A DNA stretch of 64,000 nucleotides, taken from the NCBI GenBank assembly GCA_035772405.1, contig JAYKKM010000026.1, positions 410,501 through 474,500 on the forward strand, read 5' to 3'. Positions 11,415 through 26,302 of the stretch are shown piece after piece; the first letter of the stretch is position 1, and each line of letters starts with the position of its first letter. The translations under genes and the position numbers were made by a program. The stretch comes from Chrysogorgia sp. JL179-B06 (lineage: Eukaryota; Cnidaria; Anthozoa; Scleralcyonacea; Chrysogorgiidae). The notes below the pieces were generated by a model. That model saw only the letters and a list, made by a program, of their open reading frames with translations. It had not been told where the DNA came from and did not search any database.

Positions 11415-14400
11415 TCTGATTAAAAAACTTCATCTATTGCATACAAATTCCGTGTTATTACATTACAATTGCCAATAAAAAATAAAGTTTTTCGGTTTGG
11501 GACATTAACTAGATGTGCTAGCATTATTTTAAAGCAGATTGTTTGTTGTTTTCCACGGAACTTCGTTTGTTCAATGCAATTAAGCAGAAATATGAAACCT
11601 TCATGATGACATGTTAGTTAAAGCACGTGCGCCTGCAAAATGCCACCCAAATATAAAGTTATTCGTTTCATATTAGAATGCCACATAGGCATTCGAAATG
11701 ATACAATCTATTTTCGATGACAAACTGCTACAAAAATCTATTAATAATATGGAATGTGGTTGAATTTCAGTCACGTAATATTCCTCGGGTGAACGATATG
11801 CCGTTTATGTCAATCCTTTCACAAACAGCTTGCGCATGTTATACTATCCCTTGCGTTATATTTCCTGTTGAATTTTTGATATTACAATACTAGTGGTAAT
11901 GAACAATCAGTATGAACATTCTTCATTGCGCACAGAATCAGTGGAACTGCGTTTGAGAGAAACGCTCAAGGTTTATATGGCCATTTAAAGTCATTGAAAT
12001 CGTTTATATAGAAAGTTCTCAATTTCTAAACTAAACGCTCGCAGGCACAATAACAGGAAATGCCCTCTGAGCGGCATATTTCTCTCGCTAGGAAAGTTCA
12101 TCCCCAATTAAAGGGTAGTAAAAAAGAGCAAGTAGCAAAGTAAACAATGTATGATACTGATATTGTTCTTTGGAAACGATTTTACTCAAGTAACCATATC
12201 AAAATTTCTATGTTTTAGAAGTTAGCACAAGTAACCACAAGTAACCACAAGTAACCATGGCAAATTAAAATAAATTAGATTATCATTCTATATTTTTAGA
12301 ATGTTCGTGGTTACTTGTGGTTACTTGTGGTTACTTGTGGTTACTTGTGCAAATTTTATCATAAATAGCTGGTTACTTGTGTGAATTAAGTATTATTTGA
12401 ATTCCAGTAATCGTAAGGTATATAATTCGCAAGGAAAAAGTAACTTGCAGTTGCGAATGCAATGGCCATGTAACGTGAAACTTTATGCCCTGCAGGAAGC
12501 CTTAGTAGCTTTGCAAATGTTTGACAAAAGTGTTAGTTCATGAGTGTAGTGATCTTTAATTTGTGCTACTATGCGAAGTAAGAATAGTGTTGATCAGTTT
12601 TTCGCGTACTGTAGTTACGCACGGACGTGCGCAAGCAATAACAGGCTTGTTTACTATTTCATTCCCAAAACAATACGAGAGGTTTTAAAACCAAATTTTC
12701 GCTGTCAACTTACAGAATATGTATATCGGCAATTTTTTTAGTCAAAATTCCCAGAGTGTTTGCTCCTATAAATGTCCTAATGCCATTTTTGCCATTTGAA
12801 AACTATTTCCAAAACAAATATATAAAATGCTTAACGTGTATTTTTCAGACTGTCTGATTAAAAAACTTCATCTATTGCATACAAATTCCGTGTTATTACA
12901 TTACAATTGCCAATAAAAAATAAAGTTTTTCGGTTTGGGACATTAACTAGATGTGCTAGCATTATTTTAAAGCAGATTGTTTGTTGTTTTCCACGGAACT
13001 TCGTTTGTTCAATGCAATTAAGCAGAAATATGAAACCTTCATGATGACATGTTAGTTAAAGCACGTGCGCCTGCAAAATGCGACCCAAATATAAAGTTAT
13101 TCATTTCATATTAGAATGCCACATAGGCATTCGAAATGATACAATCTATTTTCGATGACAAACTGCTACAAAAATCTATTAATAATATGGAATGTGGTTG
13201 AATTTCAGTCACGTAATATTCCTCGGGTGAACGATATGCCGTTTATGTCAATCCTTTCACAAACAGCTTGCGCATGTTATACTATCCCTTGCGTTATATT
13301 TCCTGTTGAATTTTTGATATTACAATACTAGTGGTAATGAACAACCAGTATGAACATTCTTCATTGCGCACAGAATCAGTGGAACTGCGTTTGAGAGAAA
13401 CGCTCAAGGTTTATATGGCCATTTAAAGTCATTGAAATCGTTTATATAGAAAGTTCTCAATTTCTAAACTAAACGCTCGCAGGCACAATAACAGGAAATG
13501 CCCTCTGAGCGGCATATTTCTCTCGCTAGGAAAGTTCATCCCCAATTAAAGGGCAGTAAAAAAGAGCAAGTAGCAAAGTAAACAATGTATGATACTGATA
13601 TTGTTCTTTGGAAACGATTTTACTCAAGTAACCATATCAAAATTTCTATGTTTTAGAAGTTAGCACAAGTAACCACAAGTAACCATGGCAAATTAAAATA
13701 AATTAGATTATCATTCTATATTTTTAGAATGTTCGTGGTTACTTGTGGTTACTTGTGGTTACTTGTGGTTACTTGTGCAAATTTTATCATAAATAGCTGG
13801 TTACTTGTGTGAATTAAGTATTATTTGAATTCCAGTAATCGTAAGGTATATAATTCGCAAGGAAAAAGTAACTTGCAGTTGCGAATGCAATGGCCATGTA
13901 ACGTGAAACTTTATGCCCTGCAGGAAGCCTTAGTAGCTTTGCAAATGTTTGACAAAAGTGTTAGTTCATGAGTGTAGTGATCTTTAATTTGTGCTACTAT
14001 GCGAAGTAAGAATAGTGTTGATCAGTTTTTCGCGTACTGTAGTTACGCACGGACGTGCGCAAGCAATAACAGGCTTGTTTACTATTTCATTCCCAAAACA
14101 ATACGAGAGGTTTTAAAACCAAATTTTCGCTGTCAACTTACAGAATATGTATATCGGCAATTTTTTTAGTCAAAATTCCCAGAGTGTTTGCTCCTATAGA
14201 TGTCCTAATGCCATTTTTGCCATTTGAAAACTATTTCCAAAACAAATATATAAAATGCTTAACGTGTATTTTTCAGACAGTCTGATTAAAAAACTTCATC
14301 TATTGCATACAAATTCCGTGTTATTACATTACAATTGCCAATAAAAAATAAAGTTTTTCGGTTTGGGACATTAACTAGATGTGCTAGCATTATTTTAAAG

Positions 14401-15735
14401 CAGATTGTTTGTTGTTTTCCACGGAACTTCGTTTGTTCAATGCAATTAAGCAGAAATATGAAACCTTCATGATGACATGTTAGTTAAAGCACGTGCGCCT
14501 GCAAAATGCGACCCAAATATAAAGTTATTCGTTTCATATTAGAATGCCACATAGGCATTCGAAATGATACAATCTATTTTCGATGACAAACTGCTACAAA
14601 AATCTATTAATAATATGGAATGTGGTTGAATTTCAGTCACGTAATATTCCTCGGGTGAACGATATGCCGTTTATGTCAATCCTTTCACAAACAGCTTGCG
14701 CATGTTATACTATCCCTTGCGTTATATTTCCTGTTGAATTTTTGATATTACAATACTAGTGGTAATGAACAACCAGTATGAACATTCTTCATTGCGCACA
14801 GAATCAGTGGAACTGCGTTTGAGAGAAACGCTCAAGGTTTATATGGCCATTTAAAGTCATTGAAATCGTTTATATAGAAAGTTCTCAATTTCTAAACTAA
14901 ACGCTCGCAGGCACAATAACAGGAAATGCCCTCTGAGCGGCATATTTCTCTCGCTAGGAAAGTTCATCCCCAATTAAAGGGTAGTAAAAAAGAGCAAGTA
15001 GCAAAGTAAACAATGTATGATACTGATATTGTTCTTTGGAAACGATTTTACTCAAGTAACCATATCAAAATTTCTATGTTTTAGAAGTTAGCACAAGTAA
15101 CCACAAGTAACCACAAGTAACCATGGCAAATTAAAATAAATTAGATTATCATTCTATATTTTTAGAATGTTCGTGGTTACTTGTGGTTACTTGTGGTTAC
15201 TTGTGGTTACTTGTGGTTACTTGTGGTTACTTGTGCAAATTTTATCATAAATAGCTGGTTACTTGTGTGAATTAAGTATTATTTGAATTCCAGTAATCGT
15301 AAGGTATATAATTCGCAAGGAAAAAGTAACTTGCAGTTGCGAATGCAATGGCCATGTAACGTGAAACTTTATGCCCTGCAGGAAGCCTTAGTAGCTTTGC
15401 AAATGTTTGACAAAAGTGTTAGTTCATGAGTGTAGTGATCTTTAATTTGTGCTACTATGCGAAGTAAGAATAGTGTTGATCAGTTTTTCGCGTACTGTAG
15501 TTACGCACGGACGTGCGCAAGCAATAACAGGCTTGTTTACTATTTCATTCCCAAAACAATACGAGAGGTTTTAAAACCAAATTTTCGCTGTCAACTTACA
15601 GAATATGTATATCGGCAATTTTTTTAGTCAAAATTCCCAGAGTGTTTGCTCCTATAAATGTCCTAATGCCATTTTTGCCATTTGAAAACTATTTCCAAAA
15701 CAAATATATAAAATGCTTAACGTGTATTTTTCAGA

Positions 15736-15975
15736 CAATCAATGACATTATTATTGGGACACTTCACTGAAAATATTCATTACTCCCCCTTGCCCCCTAT
15801 TCAATGTTGGATAAAGAATAACACATTTCTATTTCATGGTACCATTGCTGTTTGTTTCTCAACCGATTAGTACAACATTGAAAAGGGGGGAGGGGGGTTC
15901 AAGGGGTAAAATTAAAACATTTTGGTAAAAAAATCGATTCATTTGATGTGTCCCAGGTTTTTTTGTCACTGATTG
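15736..15975. mobile_element. M4, 240-bp module
   Basis: Lies between U6 and U7. It opens the second higher-order repeat. Confidence 0.85.
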
Positions 15976-18900
15976 TCTGATTAAAAAACTTCATCTATTG
16001 CATACAAATTCCGTGTTATTACATTACAATTGCCAATAAAAAATAAAGTTTTTCGGTTTGGGACATTAACTAGATGTGCTAGCATTATTTTAAAGCAGAT
16101 TGTTTGTTGTTTTCCACGGAACTTCGTTTGTTCAATGCAATTAAGCAGAAATATGAAACCTTCATGATGACATGTTAGTTAAAGCACGTGCGCCTGCAAA
16201 ATGCGACCCAAATATAAAGTTATTCGTTTCATATTAGAATGCCACATAGGCATTCGAAATGATACAATCTATTTTCGATGACAAACTGCTACAAAAATCT
16301 ATTAATAATATGGAATGTGGTTGAATTTCAGTCACGTAATATTCCTCGGGTGAACGATATGCCGTTTATGTCAATCCTTTCACAAACAGCTTGCGCATGT
16401 TATACTATCCCTTGCGTTATATTTCCTGTTGAATTTTTGATATTACAATACTAGTGGTAATGAACAACCAGTATGAACATTCTTCATTGCGCACAGAATC
16501 AGTGGAACTGCGTTTGAGAGAAACGCTCAAGGTTTATATGGCCATTTAAAGTCATTGAAATCGTTTATATAGAAAGTTCTCAATTTCTAAACTAAACGCT
16601 CGCAGGCACAATAACAGGAAATGCCCTCTGAGCGGCATATTTCTCTCGCTAGGAAAGTTCATCCCCAATTAAAGGGTAGTAAAAAAGAGCAAGTAGCAAA
16701 GTAAACAATGTATGATACTGATATTGTTCTTTGGAAACGATTTTACTCAAGTAACCATATCAAAATTTCTATGTTTTAGAAGTTAGCACAAGTAACCACA
16801 AGTAACCACAAGTAACCATGGCAAATTAAAATAAATTAGATTATCATTCTATATTTTTAGAATGTTCGTGGTTACTTGTGGTTACTTGTGGTTACTTGTG
16901 GTTACTTGTGCAAATTTTATCATAAATAGCTGGTTACTTGTGTGAATTAAGTATTATTTGAATTCCAGTAATCGTAAGGTATATAATTCGCAAGGAAAAA
17001 GTAACTTGCAGTTGCGAATGCAATGGCCATGTAACGTGAAACTTTATGCCCTGCAGGAAGCCTTAGTAGCTTTGCAAATGTTTGACAAAAGTGTTAGTTC
17101 ATGAGTGTAGTGATCTTTAATTTGTGCTACTATGCGAAGTAAGAATAGTGTTGATCAGTTTTTCGCGTACTGTAGTTACGCACGGACGTGCGCAAGCAAT
17201 AACAGGCTTGTTTACTATTTCATTCCCAAAACAATACGAGAGGTTTTAAAACCAAATTTTCGCTGTCAACTTACAGAATATGTATATCGGCAATATTTTT
17301 TGTCAAAATTCCCAGAGTGTTTGCTCCTATAGATGTCCTAATGCCATTTTTGCCATTTGAAAACTATTTCCAAAACAAATATATAAAATGCTTAACGTGT
17401 ATTTTTCAGACAGTCTGATTAAAAAACTTCATCTATTGCATACAAATTCCGTGTTATTACATTACAATTGCCAATAAAAAATAAAGTTTTTCGGTTTGGG
17501 ACATTAACTAGATGTGCTAGCATTATTTTAAAGCAGATTGTTTGTTGTTTTCCACGGAACTTCGTTTGTTCAATGCAATTAAGCAGAAATATGAAACCTT
17601 CATGATGACATGTTAGTTAAAGCACGTGCGCCTGCAAAATGCCACCCAAATATAAAGTTATTCGTTTCATATTAGAATGCCACATAGGCATTCGAAATGA
17701 TACAATCTATTTTCGATGACAAACTGCTACAAAAATCTATTAATAATATGGAATGTGGTTGAATTTCAGTCACGTAATATTCCTCGGGTGAACGATATGC
17801 CGTTTATGTCAATCCTTTCACAAACAGCTTGCGCATGTTATACTATCCCTTGCGTTATATTTCCTGTTGAATTTTTGATATTACAATACTAGTGGTAATG
17901 AACAATCAGTATGAACATTCTTCATTGCGCACAGAATCAGTGGAACTGCGTTTGAGAGAAACGCTCAAGGTTTATATGGCCATTTAAAGTCATTGAAATC
18001 GTTTATATAGAAAGTTCTCAATTTCTAAACTAAACGCTCGCAGGCACAATAACAGGAAATGCCCTCTGAGCGGCATATTTCTCTCGCTAGGAAAGTTCAT
18101 CCCCAATTAAAGGGTAGTAAAAAAGAGCAAGTAGCAAAGTAAACAATGTATGATACTGATATTGTTCTTTGGAAACGATTTTACTCAAGTAACCATATCA
18201 AAATTTCTATGTTTTAGAAGTTAGCACAAGTAACCACAAGTAACCACAAGTAACCATGGCAAATTAAAATAAATTAGATTATCATTCTATATTTTTAGAA
18301 TGTTCGTGGTTACTTGTGGTTACTTGTGGTTACTTGTGGTTACTTGTGCAAATTTTATCATAAATAGCTGGTTACTTGTGTGAATTAAGTATTATTTGAA
18401 TTCCAGTAATCGTAAGGTATATAATTCGCAAGGAAAAAGTAACTTGCAGTTGCGAATGCAATGGCCATGTAACGTGAAACTTTATGCCCTGCAGGAAGCC
18501 TTAGTAGCTTTGCAAATGTTTGACAAAAGTGTTAGTTCATGAGTGTAGTGATCTTTAATTTGTGCTACTATGCGAAGTAAGAATAGTGTTGATCAGTTTT
18601 TCGCGTACTGTAGTTACGCACGGACGTGCGCAAGCAATAACAGGCTTGTTTACTATTTCATTCCCAAAACAATACGAGAGGTTTTAAAACCAAATTTTCG
18701 CTGTCAACTTACAGAATATGTATATCGGCAATTTTTTTAGTCAAAATTCCCAGAGTGTTTGCTCCTATAAATGTCCTAATGCCATTTTTGCCATTTGAAA
18801 ACTATTTCCAAAACAAATATATAAAATGCTTAACGTGTATTTTTCAGACTGTCTGATTAAAAAACTTCATCTATTGCATACAAATTCCGTGTTATTACAT

Positions 18901-21724
18901 TACAATTGCCAATAAAAAATAAAGTTTTTCGGTTTGGGACATTAACTAGATGTGCTAGCATTATTTTAAAGCAGATTGTTTGTTGTTTTCCACGGAACTT
19001 CGTTTGTTCAATGCAATTAAGCAGAAATATGAAACCTTCATGATGACATGTTAGTTAAAGCACGTGCGCCTGCAAAATGCGACCCAAATATAAAGTTATT
19101 CATTTCATATTAGAATGCCACATAGGCATTCGAAATGATACAATCTATTTTCGATGACAAACTGCTACAAAAATCTATTAATAATATGGAATGTGGTTGA
19201 ATTTCAGTCACGTAATATTCCTCGGGTGAACGATATGCCGTTTATGTCAATCCTTTCACAAACAGCTTGCGCATGTTATACTATCCCTTGCGTTATATTT
19301 CCTGTTGAATTTTTGATATTACAATACTAGTGGTAATGAACAACCAGTATGAACATTCTTCATTGCGCACAGAATCAGTGGAACTGCGTTTGAGAGAAAC
19401 GCTCAAGGTTTATATGGCCATTTAAAGTCATTGAAATCGTTTATATAGAAAGTTCTCAATTTCTAAACTAAACGCTCGCAGGCACAATAACAGGAAATGC
19501 CCTCTGAGCGGCATATTTCTCTCGCTAGGAAAGTTCATCCCCAATTAAAGGGCAGTAAAAAAGAGCAAGTAGCAAAGTAAACAATGTATGATACTGATAT
19601 TGTTCTTTGGAAACGATTTTACTCAAGTAACCATATCAAAATTTCTATGTTTTAGAAGTTAGCACAAGTAACCACAAGTAACCATGGCAAATTAAAATAA
19701 ATTAGATTATCATTCTATATTTTTAGAATGTTCGTGGTTACTTGTGGTTACTTGTGGTTACTTGTGCAAATTTTATCATAAATAGCTGGTTACTTGTGTG
19801 AATTAAGTATTATTTGAATTCCAGTAATCGTAAGGTATATAATTCGCAAGGAAAAAGTAACTTGCAGTTGCGAATGCAATGGCCATGTAACGTGAAACTT
19901 TATGCCCTGCAGGAAGCCTTAGTAGCTTTGCAAATGTTTGACAAAAGTGTTAGTTCATGAGTGTAGTGATCTTTAATTTGTGCTACTATGTGAAGTAAGA
20001 ATAGTGTTGATCAGTTTTTCGCGTACTGTAGTTACGCACGGACGTGCGCAAGCAATAACAGGCTTGTTTACTATTTCATTCCCAAAACAATACGAGAGGT
20101 TTTAAAACCAAATTTTCGCTGTCAACTTACAGAATATGTATATCGGCAATTTTTTTAGTCAAAATTCCCAGAGTGTTTGCTCCTATAGATGTCCTAATGC
20201 CATTTTTGCCATTTGAAAACTATTTCCAAAACAAATATATAAAATGCTTAACGTGTATTTTTCAGACAGTCTGATTAAAAAACTTCATCTATTGCATACA
20301 AATTCCGTGTTATTACATTACAATTGCCAATAAAAAATAAAGTTTTTCGGTTTGGGACATTAACTAGATGTGCTAGCATTATTTTAAAGCAGATTGTTTG
20401 TTGTTTTCCACGGAACTTCGTTTGTTCAATGCAATTAAGCAGAAATATGAAACCTTCATGATGACATGTTAGTTAAAGCACGTGCGCCTGCAAAATGCGA
20501 CCCAAATATAAAGTTATTCGTTTCATATTAGAATGCCACATAGGCATTCGAAATGATACAATCTATTTTCGATGACAAACTGCTACAAAAATCTATTAAT
20601 AATATGGAATGTGGTTGAATTTCAGTCACGTAATATTCCTCGGGTGAACGATATGCCGTTTATGTCAATCCTTTCACAAACAGCTTGCGCATGTTATACT
20701 ATCCCTTGCGTTATATTTCCTGTTGAATTTTTGATATTACAATACTAGTGGTAATGAACAACCAGTATGAACATTCTTCATTGCGCACAGAATCAGTGGA
20801 ACTGCGTTTGAGAGAAACGCTCAAGGTTTATATGGCCATTTAAAGTCATTGAAATCGTTTATATAGAAAGTTCTCAATTTCTAAACTAAACGCTCGCAGG
20901 CACAATAACAGGAAATGCCCTCTGAGCGGCATATTTCTCTCGCTAGGAAAGTTCATCCCCAATTAAAGGGTAGTAAAAAAGAGCAAGTAGCAAAGTAAAC
21001 AATGTATGATACTGATATTGTTCTTTGGAAACGATTTTACTCAAGTAACCATATCAAAATTTCTATGTTTTAGAAGTTAGCACAAGTAACCACAAGTAAC
21101 CACAAGTAACCATGGCAAATTAAAATAAATTAGATTATCATTCTATATTTTTAGAATGTTCGTGGTTACTTGTGGTTACTTGTGGTTACTTGTGGTTACT
21201 TGTGGTTACTTGTGGTTACTTGTGCAAATTTTATCATAAATAGCTGGTTACTTGTGTGAATTAAGTATTATTTGAATTCCAGTAATCGTAAGGTATATAA
21301 TTCGCAAGGAAAAAGTAACTTGCAGTTGCGAATGCAATGGCCATGTAACGTGAAACTTTATGCCCTGCAGGAAGCCTTAGTAGCTTTGCAAATGTTTGAC
21401 AAAAGTGTTAGTTCATGAGTGTAGTGATCTTTAATTTGTGCTACTATGCGAAGTAAGAATAGTGTTGATCAGTTTTTCGCGTACTGTAGTTACGCACGGA
21501 CGTGCGCAAGCAATAACAGGCTTGTTTACTATTTCATTCCCAAAACAATACGAGAGGTTTTAAAACCAAATTTTCGCTGTCAACTTACAGAATATGTATA
21601 TCGGCAATTTTTTTAATCAAAATTCCCAGAGTGTTTGCTCCTATAGATGTCCTAATGCCATTTTTGCCATTTGAAAACTATTTCCAAAACAAATATATAA
21701 AATGCTTAACGTGTATTTTTCAGA
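15736..21724. repeat. higher-order repeat copy 2 (M4-U7-U8-U9-U10, 5989 bp)
   Basis: Carries the same ordered variants as copy 1. It is 10 bp shorter because U9 has one GGTTACTTGT fewer than U5. Scar types CAG, CTG, CAG are the same as in copy 1. Confidence 0.9.
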
Positions 21725-24601
21725 CAGTCTGATTAAAAAACTTCATCTATTGCATACAAATTCCGTGTTATTACATTACAATTGCCAATAAAAAATAAAG
21801 TTTTTCGGTTTGGGACATTAACTAGATGTGCTAGCATTATTTTAAAGCAGATTGTTTGTTGTTTTCCACGGAACTTCGTTTGTTCAATGCAATTAAGCAG
21901 AAATATGAAACCTTCATGATGACATGTTAGTTAAAGCACGTGCGCCTGCAAAATGCGACCCAAATATAAAGTTATTCGTTTCATATTAGAATGCCACATA
22001 GGCATTCGAAATGATACAATCTATTTTCGATGACAAACTGCTACAAAAATCTATTAATAATATGGAATGTGGTTGAATTTCAGTCACGTAATATTCCTCG
22101 GGTGAACGATATGCCGTTTATGTCAATCCTTTCACAAACAGCTTGCGCATGTTATACTATCCCTTGCGTTATATTTCCTGTTGAATTTTTGATATTACAA
22201 TACTAGTGGTAATGAACAACCAGTATGAACATTCTTCATTGCGCACAGAATCAGTGGAACTGCGTTTGAGAGAAACGCTCAAGGTTTATATGGCCATTTA
22301 AAGTCATTGAAATCGTTTATATAGAAAGTTCTCAATTTCTAAACTAAACGCTCGCAGGCACAATAACAGGAAATGCCCTCTGAGCGGCATATTTCTCTCG
22401 CTAGGAAAGTTCATCCCCAATTAAAGGGTAGTAAAAAAGAGCAAGTAGCAAAGTAAACAATGTATGATACTGATATTGTTCTTTGGAAACGATTTTACTC
22501 AAGTAACCATATCAAAATTTCTATGTTTTAGAAGTTAGCACAAGTAACCACAAGTAACCATGGCAAATTAAAATAAATTAGATTATCATTCTATATTTTT
22601 AGAATGTTCGTGGTTACTTGTGGTTACTTGTGGTTACTTGTGCAAATTTTATCATAAATAGCTGGTTACTTGTGTGAATTAAGTATTATTTGAATTCCAG
22701 TAATCGTAAGGTATATAATTCGCAAGGAAAAAGTAACTTGCAGTTGCGAATGCAATGGCCATGTAACGTGAAACTTTATGCCCTGCAGGAAGCCTTAGTA
22801 GCTTTGCAAATGTTTGACAAAAGTGTTAGTTCATGAGTGTAGTGATCTTTAATTTGTGCTACTATGTGAAGTAAGAATAGTGTTGATCAGTTTTTTCGCG
22901 TACTGTAGTTACGCACGGACGTGCGCAAGCAATAACAGGCTTGTTTACTATTTCATTCCCAAAACAATACGAGAGGTTTTAAAACCAAATTTTCGCTGTC
23001 AACTTACAGAATATGTATATCGGCAATTTTTTTAGTCAAAATTCCCAGAGTGTTTGCTCCTATAGATGTCCTAATGCCATTTTTGCCATTTGAAAACTAT
23101 TTCCAAAACAAATATATAAAATGCTTAACGTGTATTTTTCAGACAGTCTGATTAAAAAACTTCATCTATTGCATACAAATTCCGTGTTATTACATTACAA
23201 TTGCCAATAAAAAATAAAGTTTTTCGGTTTGGGACATTAACTAGATGTGCTAGCATTATTTTAAAGCAGATTGTTTGTTGTTTTCCACGGAACTTCGTTT
23301 GTTCAATGCAATTAAGCAGAAATATGAAACCTTCATGATGACATGTTAGTTAAAGCACGTGCGCCTGCAAAATGCGACCCAAATATAAAGTTATTCGTTT
23401 CATATTAGAATGCCACATAGGCATTCGAAATGATACAATCTATTTTCGATGACAAACTGCTACAAAAATCTATTAATAATATGGAATGTGGTTGAATTTC
23501 AGTCACGTAATATTCCTCGGGTGAACGATATGCCGTTTATGTCAATCCTTTCACAAACAGCTTGCGCATGTTATACTATCCCTTGCGTTATATTTCCTGT
23601 TGAATTTTTGATATTACAATACTAGTGGTAATGAACAACCAGTATGAACATTCTTCATTGCGCACAGAATCAGTGGAACTGCGTTTGAGAGAAACGCTCA
23701 AGGTTTATATGGCCATTTAAAGTCATTGAAATCGTTTATATAGAAAGTTCTCAATTTCTAAACTAAACGCTCGCAGGCACAATAACAGGAAATGCCCTCT
23801 GAGCGGCATATTTCTCTCGCTAGGAAAGTTCATCCCCAATTAAAGGGTAGTAAAAAAGAGCAAGTAGCAAAGTAAACAATGTATGATACTGATATTGTTC
23901 TTTGGAAACGATTTTACTCAAGTAACCATATCAAAATTTCTATGTTTTAGAAGTTAGCACAAGTAACCACAAGTAACCACAAGTAACCATGGCAAATTAA
24001 AATAAATTAGATTATCATTCTATATTTTTAGAATGTTCGTGGTTACTTGTGGTTACTTGTGGTCACTTGTGGTTACTTGTGGTTACTTGTGGTTACTTGT
24101 GCAAATTTTATCATAAATAGCTGGTTACTTGTGTGAATTAAGTATTATTTGAATTCCAGTAATCGTAAGGTATATAATTCGCAAGGAAAAAGTAACTTGC
24201 AGTTGCGAATGCAATGGCCATGTAACGTGAAACTTTATGCCCTGCAGGAAGCCTTAGTAGCTTTGCAAATGTTTGACAAAAGTGTTAGTTCATGAGTGTA
24301 GTGATCTTTAATTTGTGCTACTATGCGAAGTAAGAATAGTGTTGATCAGTTTTTCGCGTACTGTAGTTACGCACGGACGTGCGCAAGCAATAACAGGCTT
24401 GTTTACTATTTCATTCCCAAAACAATACGAGAGGTTTTAAAACCAAATTTTCGCTGTCAACTTACAGAATATGTATATCGGCAATTTTTTTAATCAAAAT
24501 TCCCAGAGTGTTTGCTCCTATAGATGTCCTAATGCCATTTTTGCCATTTGAAAACTATTTCCAAAACAAATATATAAAATGCTTAACGTGTATTTTTCAG
24601 A
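18852..24601. repeat. dimer duplication U9-U10 / U11-U12
   Basis: U9 and U11 share ATGTGAAG (for ATGCGAAG) and 2/3 minisatellite counts. U10 and U12 share TTTTTTTAATC and 3/6 counts. The offset is 2876-2877 bp. This is a second, younger duplication layered on the 6-kb one. Confidence 0.85.
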
Positions 24602-26059
24602 CAGTCTGATTAAAAAACTTCATCTATTGCATACAAATTCCGTGTTATTACATTACAATTGCCAATAAAAAATAAAGTTTTTCGGTTTGGGACATTAACT
24701 AGATGTGCTAGCATTATTTTAAAGCAGATTGTTTGTTGTTTTCCACGGAACTTCGTTTGTTCAATGCAATTAAGCAGAAATATGAAACCTTCATGATGAC
24801 ATGTTAGTTAAAGCACGTGCGCCTGCAAAATGCGACCCAAATATAAAGTTATTCGTTTCATATTAGAATGCCACATAGGCATTCGAAATGATACAATCTA
24901 TTTTCGATGACAAACTGCTACAAAAATCTATTAATAATATGGAATGTGGTTGAATTTCAGTCACGTAATATTCCTCGGGTGAACGATATGCCGTTTATGT
25001 CAATCCTTTCACAAACAGCTTGCGCATGTTATACTATCCCTTGCGTTATATTTCCTGTTGAATTTTTGATATTACAATACTAGTGGTAATGAACAACCAG
25101 TATGAACATTCTTCATTGCGCACAGAATCAGTGGAACTGCGTTTGAGAGAAACGCTCAAGGTTTATATGGCCATTTAAAGTCATTGAAATCGTTTATATA
25201 GAAAGTTCTCAATTTCTAAACTAAACGCTCGCAGGCACAATAACAGGAAATGCCCTCTGAGCGGCATATTTCTCTCGCTAGGAAAGTTCATCCCCAATTA
25301 AAGGGTAGTAAAAAAGAGCAAGTAGCAAAGTAAACAATGTATGATACTGATATTGTTCTTTGGAAACGATTTTACTCAAGTAACCATATCAAAATTTCTA
25401 TGTTTTAGAAGTTAGCACAAGTAACCACAAGTAACCACAAGTAACCATGGCAAATTAAAATAAATTAGATTATCATTCTATATTTTTAGAATGTTCGTGG
25501 TTACTTGTGGTTACTTGTGGTTACTTGTGGTTACTTGTGGTTACTTGTGGTTACTTGTGCAAATTTTATCATAAATAGCTGGTTACTTGTGTGAATTAAG
25601 TATTATTTGAATTCCAGTAATCGTAAGGTATATAATTCGCAAGGAAAAAGTAACTTGCAGTTGCGAATGCAATGGCCATGTAACGTGAAACTTTATGCCC
25701 TGCAGGAAGCCTTAGTAGCTTTGCAAATGTTTGACAAAAGTGTTAGTTCATGAGTGTAGTGATCTTTAATTTGTGCTACTATGCGAAGTAAGAATAGTGT
25801 TGATCAGTTTTTCGCGTACTGTAGTTACGCACGGACGTGCGCAAGCAATAACAGGCTTGTTTACTATTTCATTCCCAAAACAATACGAGAGGTTTTAAAA
25901 CCAAATTTTCGCTGTCAACTTACAGAATATGTATATCGGCAATTTTTTTAGTCAAAATTCCCAGAGTGTTTGCTCCTATAAATGTCCTAATGCCATTTTT
26001 GCCATTTGAAAACTATTTCCAAAACAAATATATAAAATGCTTAACGTGTATTTTTCAGA

Positions 26060-26302
26060 CAATCAATGACATTATTATTGGGACACTTCACTGAAAATAT
26101 TCATTGTACTCCCCCTTGCCCCCTATTCAATGTTGGATAAAGAATAACACATTTCTATTTCATGGTACCATTGCTGTTTGTTTTTTCAACCGATTAGTAC
26201 AACATTGAAAAGGGGGGAGGGGGGTTCAAGGGGTAAAATTAAAACATTTTGGTAAAAAAATCGATTCATTTGATGTGTCCCAGGTTTTTTTGTCACTGAT
26301 TG
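26060..26302. mobile_element. M5, 243-bp module
   Basis: Lies between U13 and U14. It has small insertions (CATTGTACTC near 26102), making it 3 bp longer than M1. Confidence 0.85.

Larger units (their letters stand above)
9737..15735. repeat. higher-order repeat copy 1 (M3-U3-U4-U5-U6, 5999 bp)
   Basis: Diagnostic variants: CAATATTTTTTGTC in U3, GCCACCCAAAT and GAACAATCAG in U4, TTATTCATTTC and GGGCAGTAAAA in U5. They recur in the same order in copies 2 and 3. The junctions are CAG, CTG and CAG scars. Confidence 0.9.
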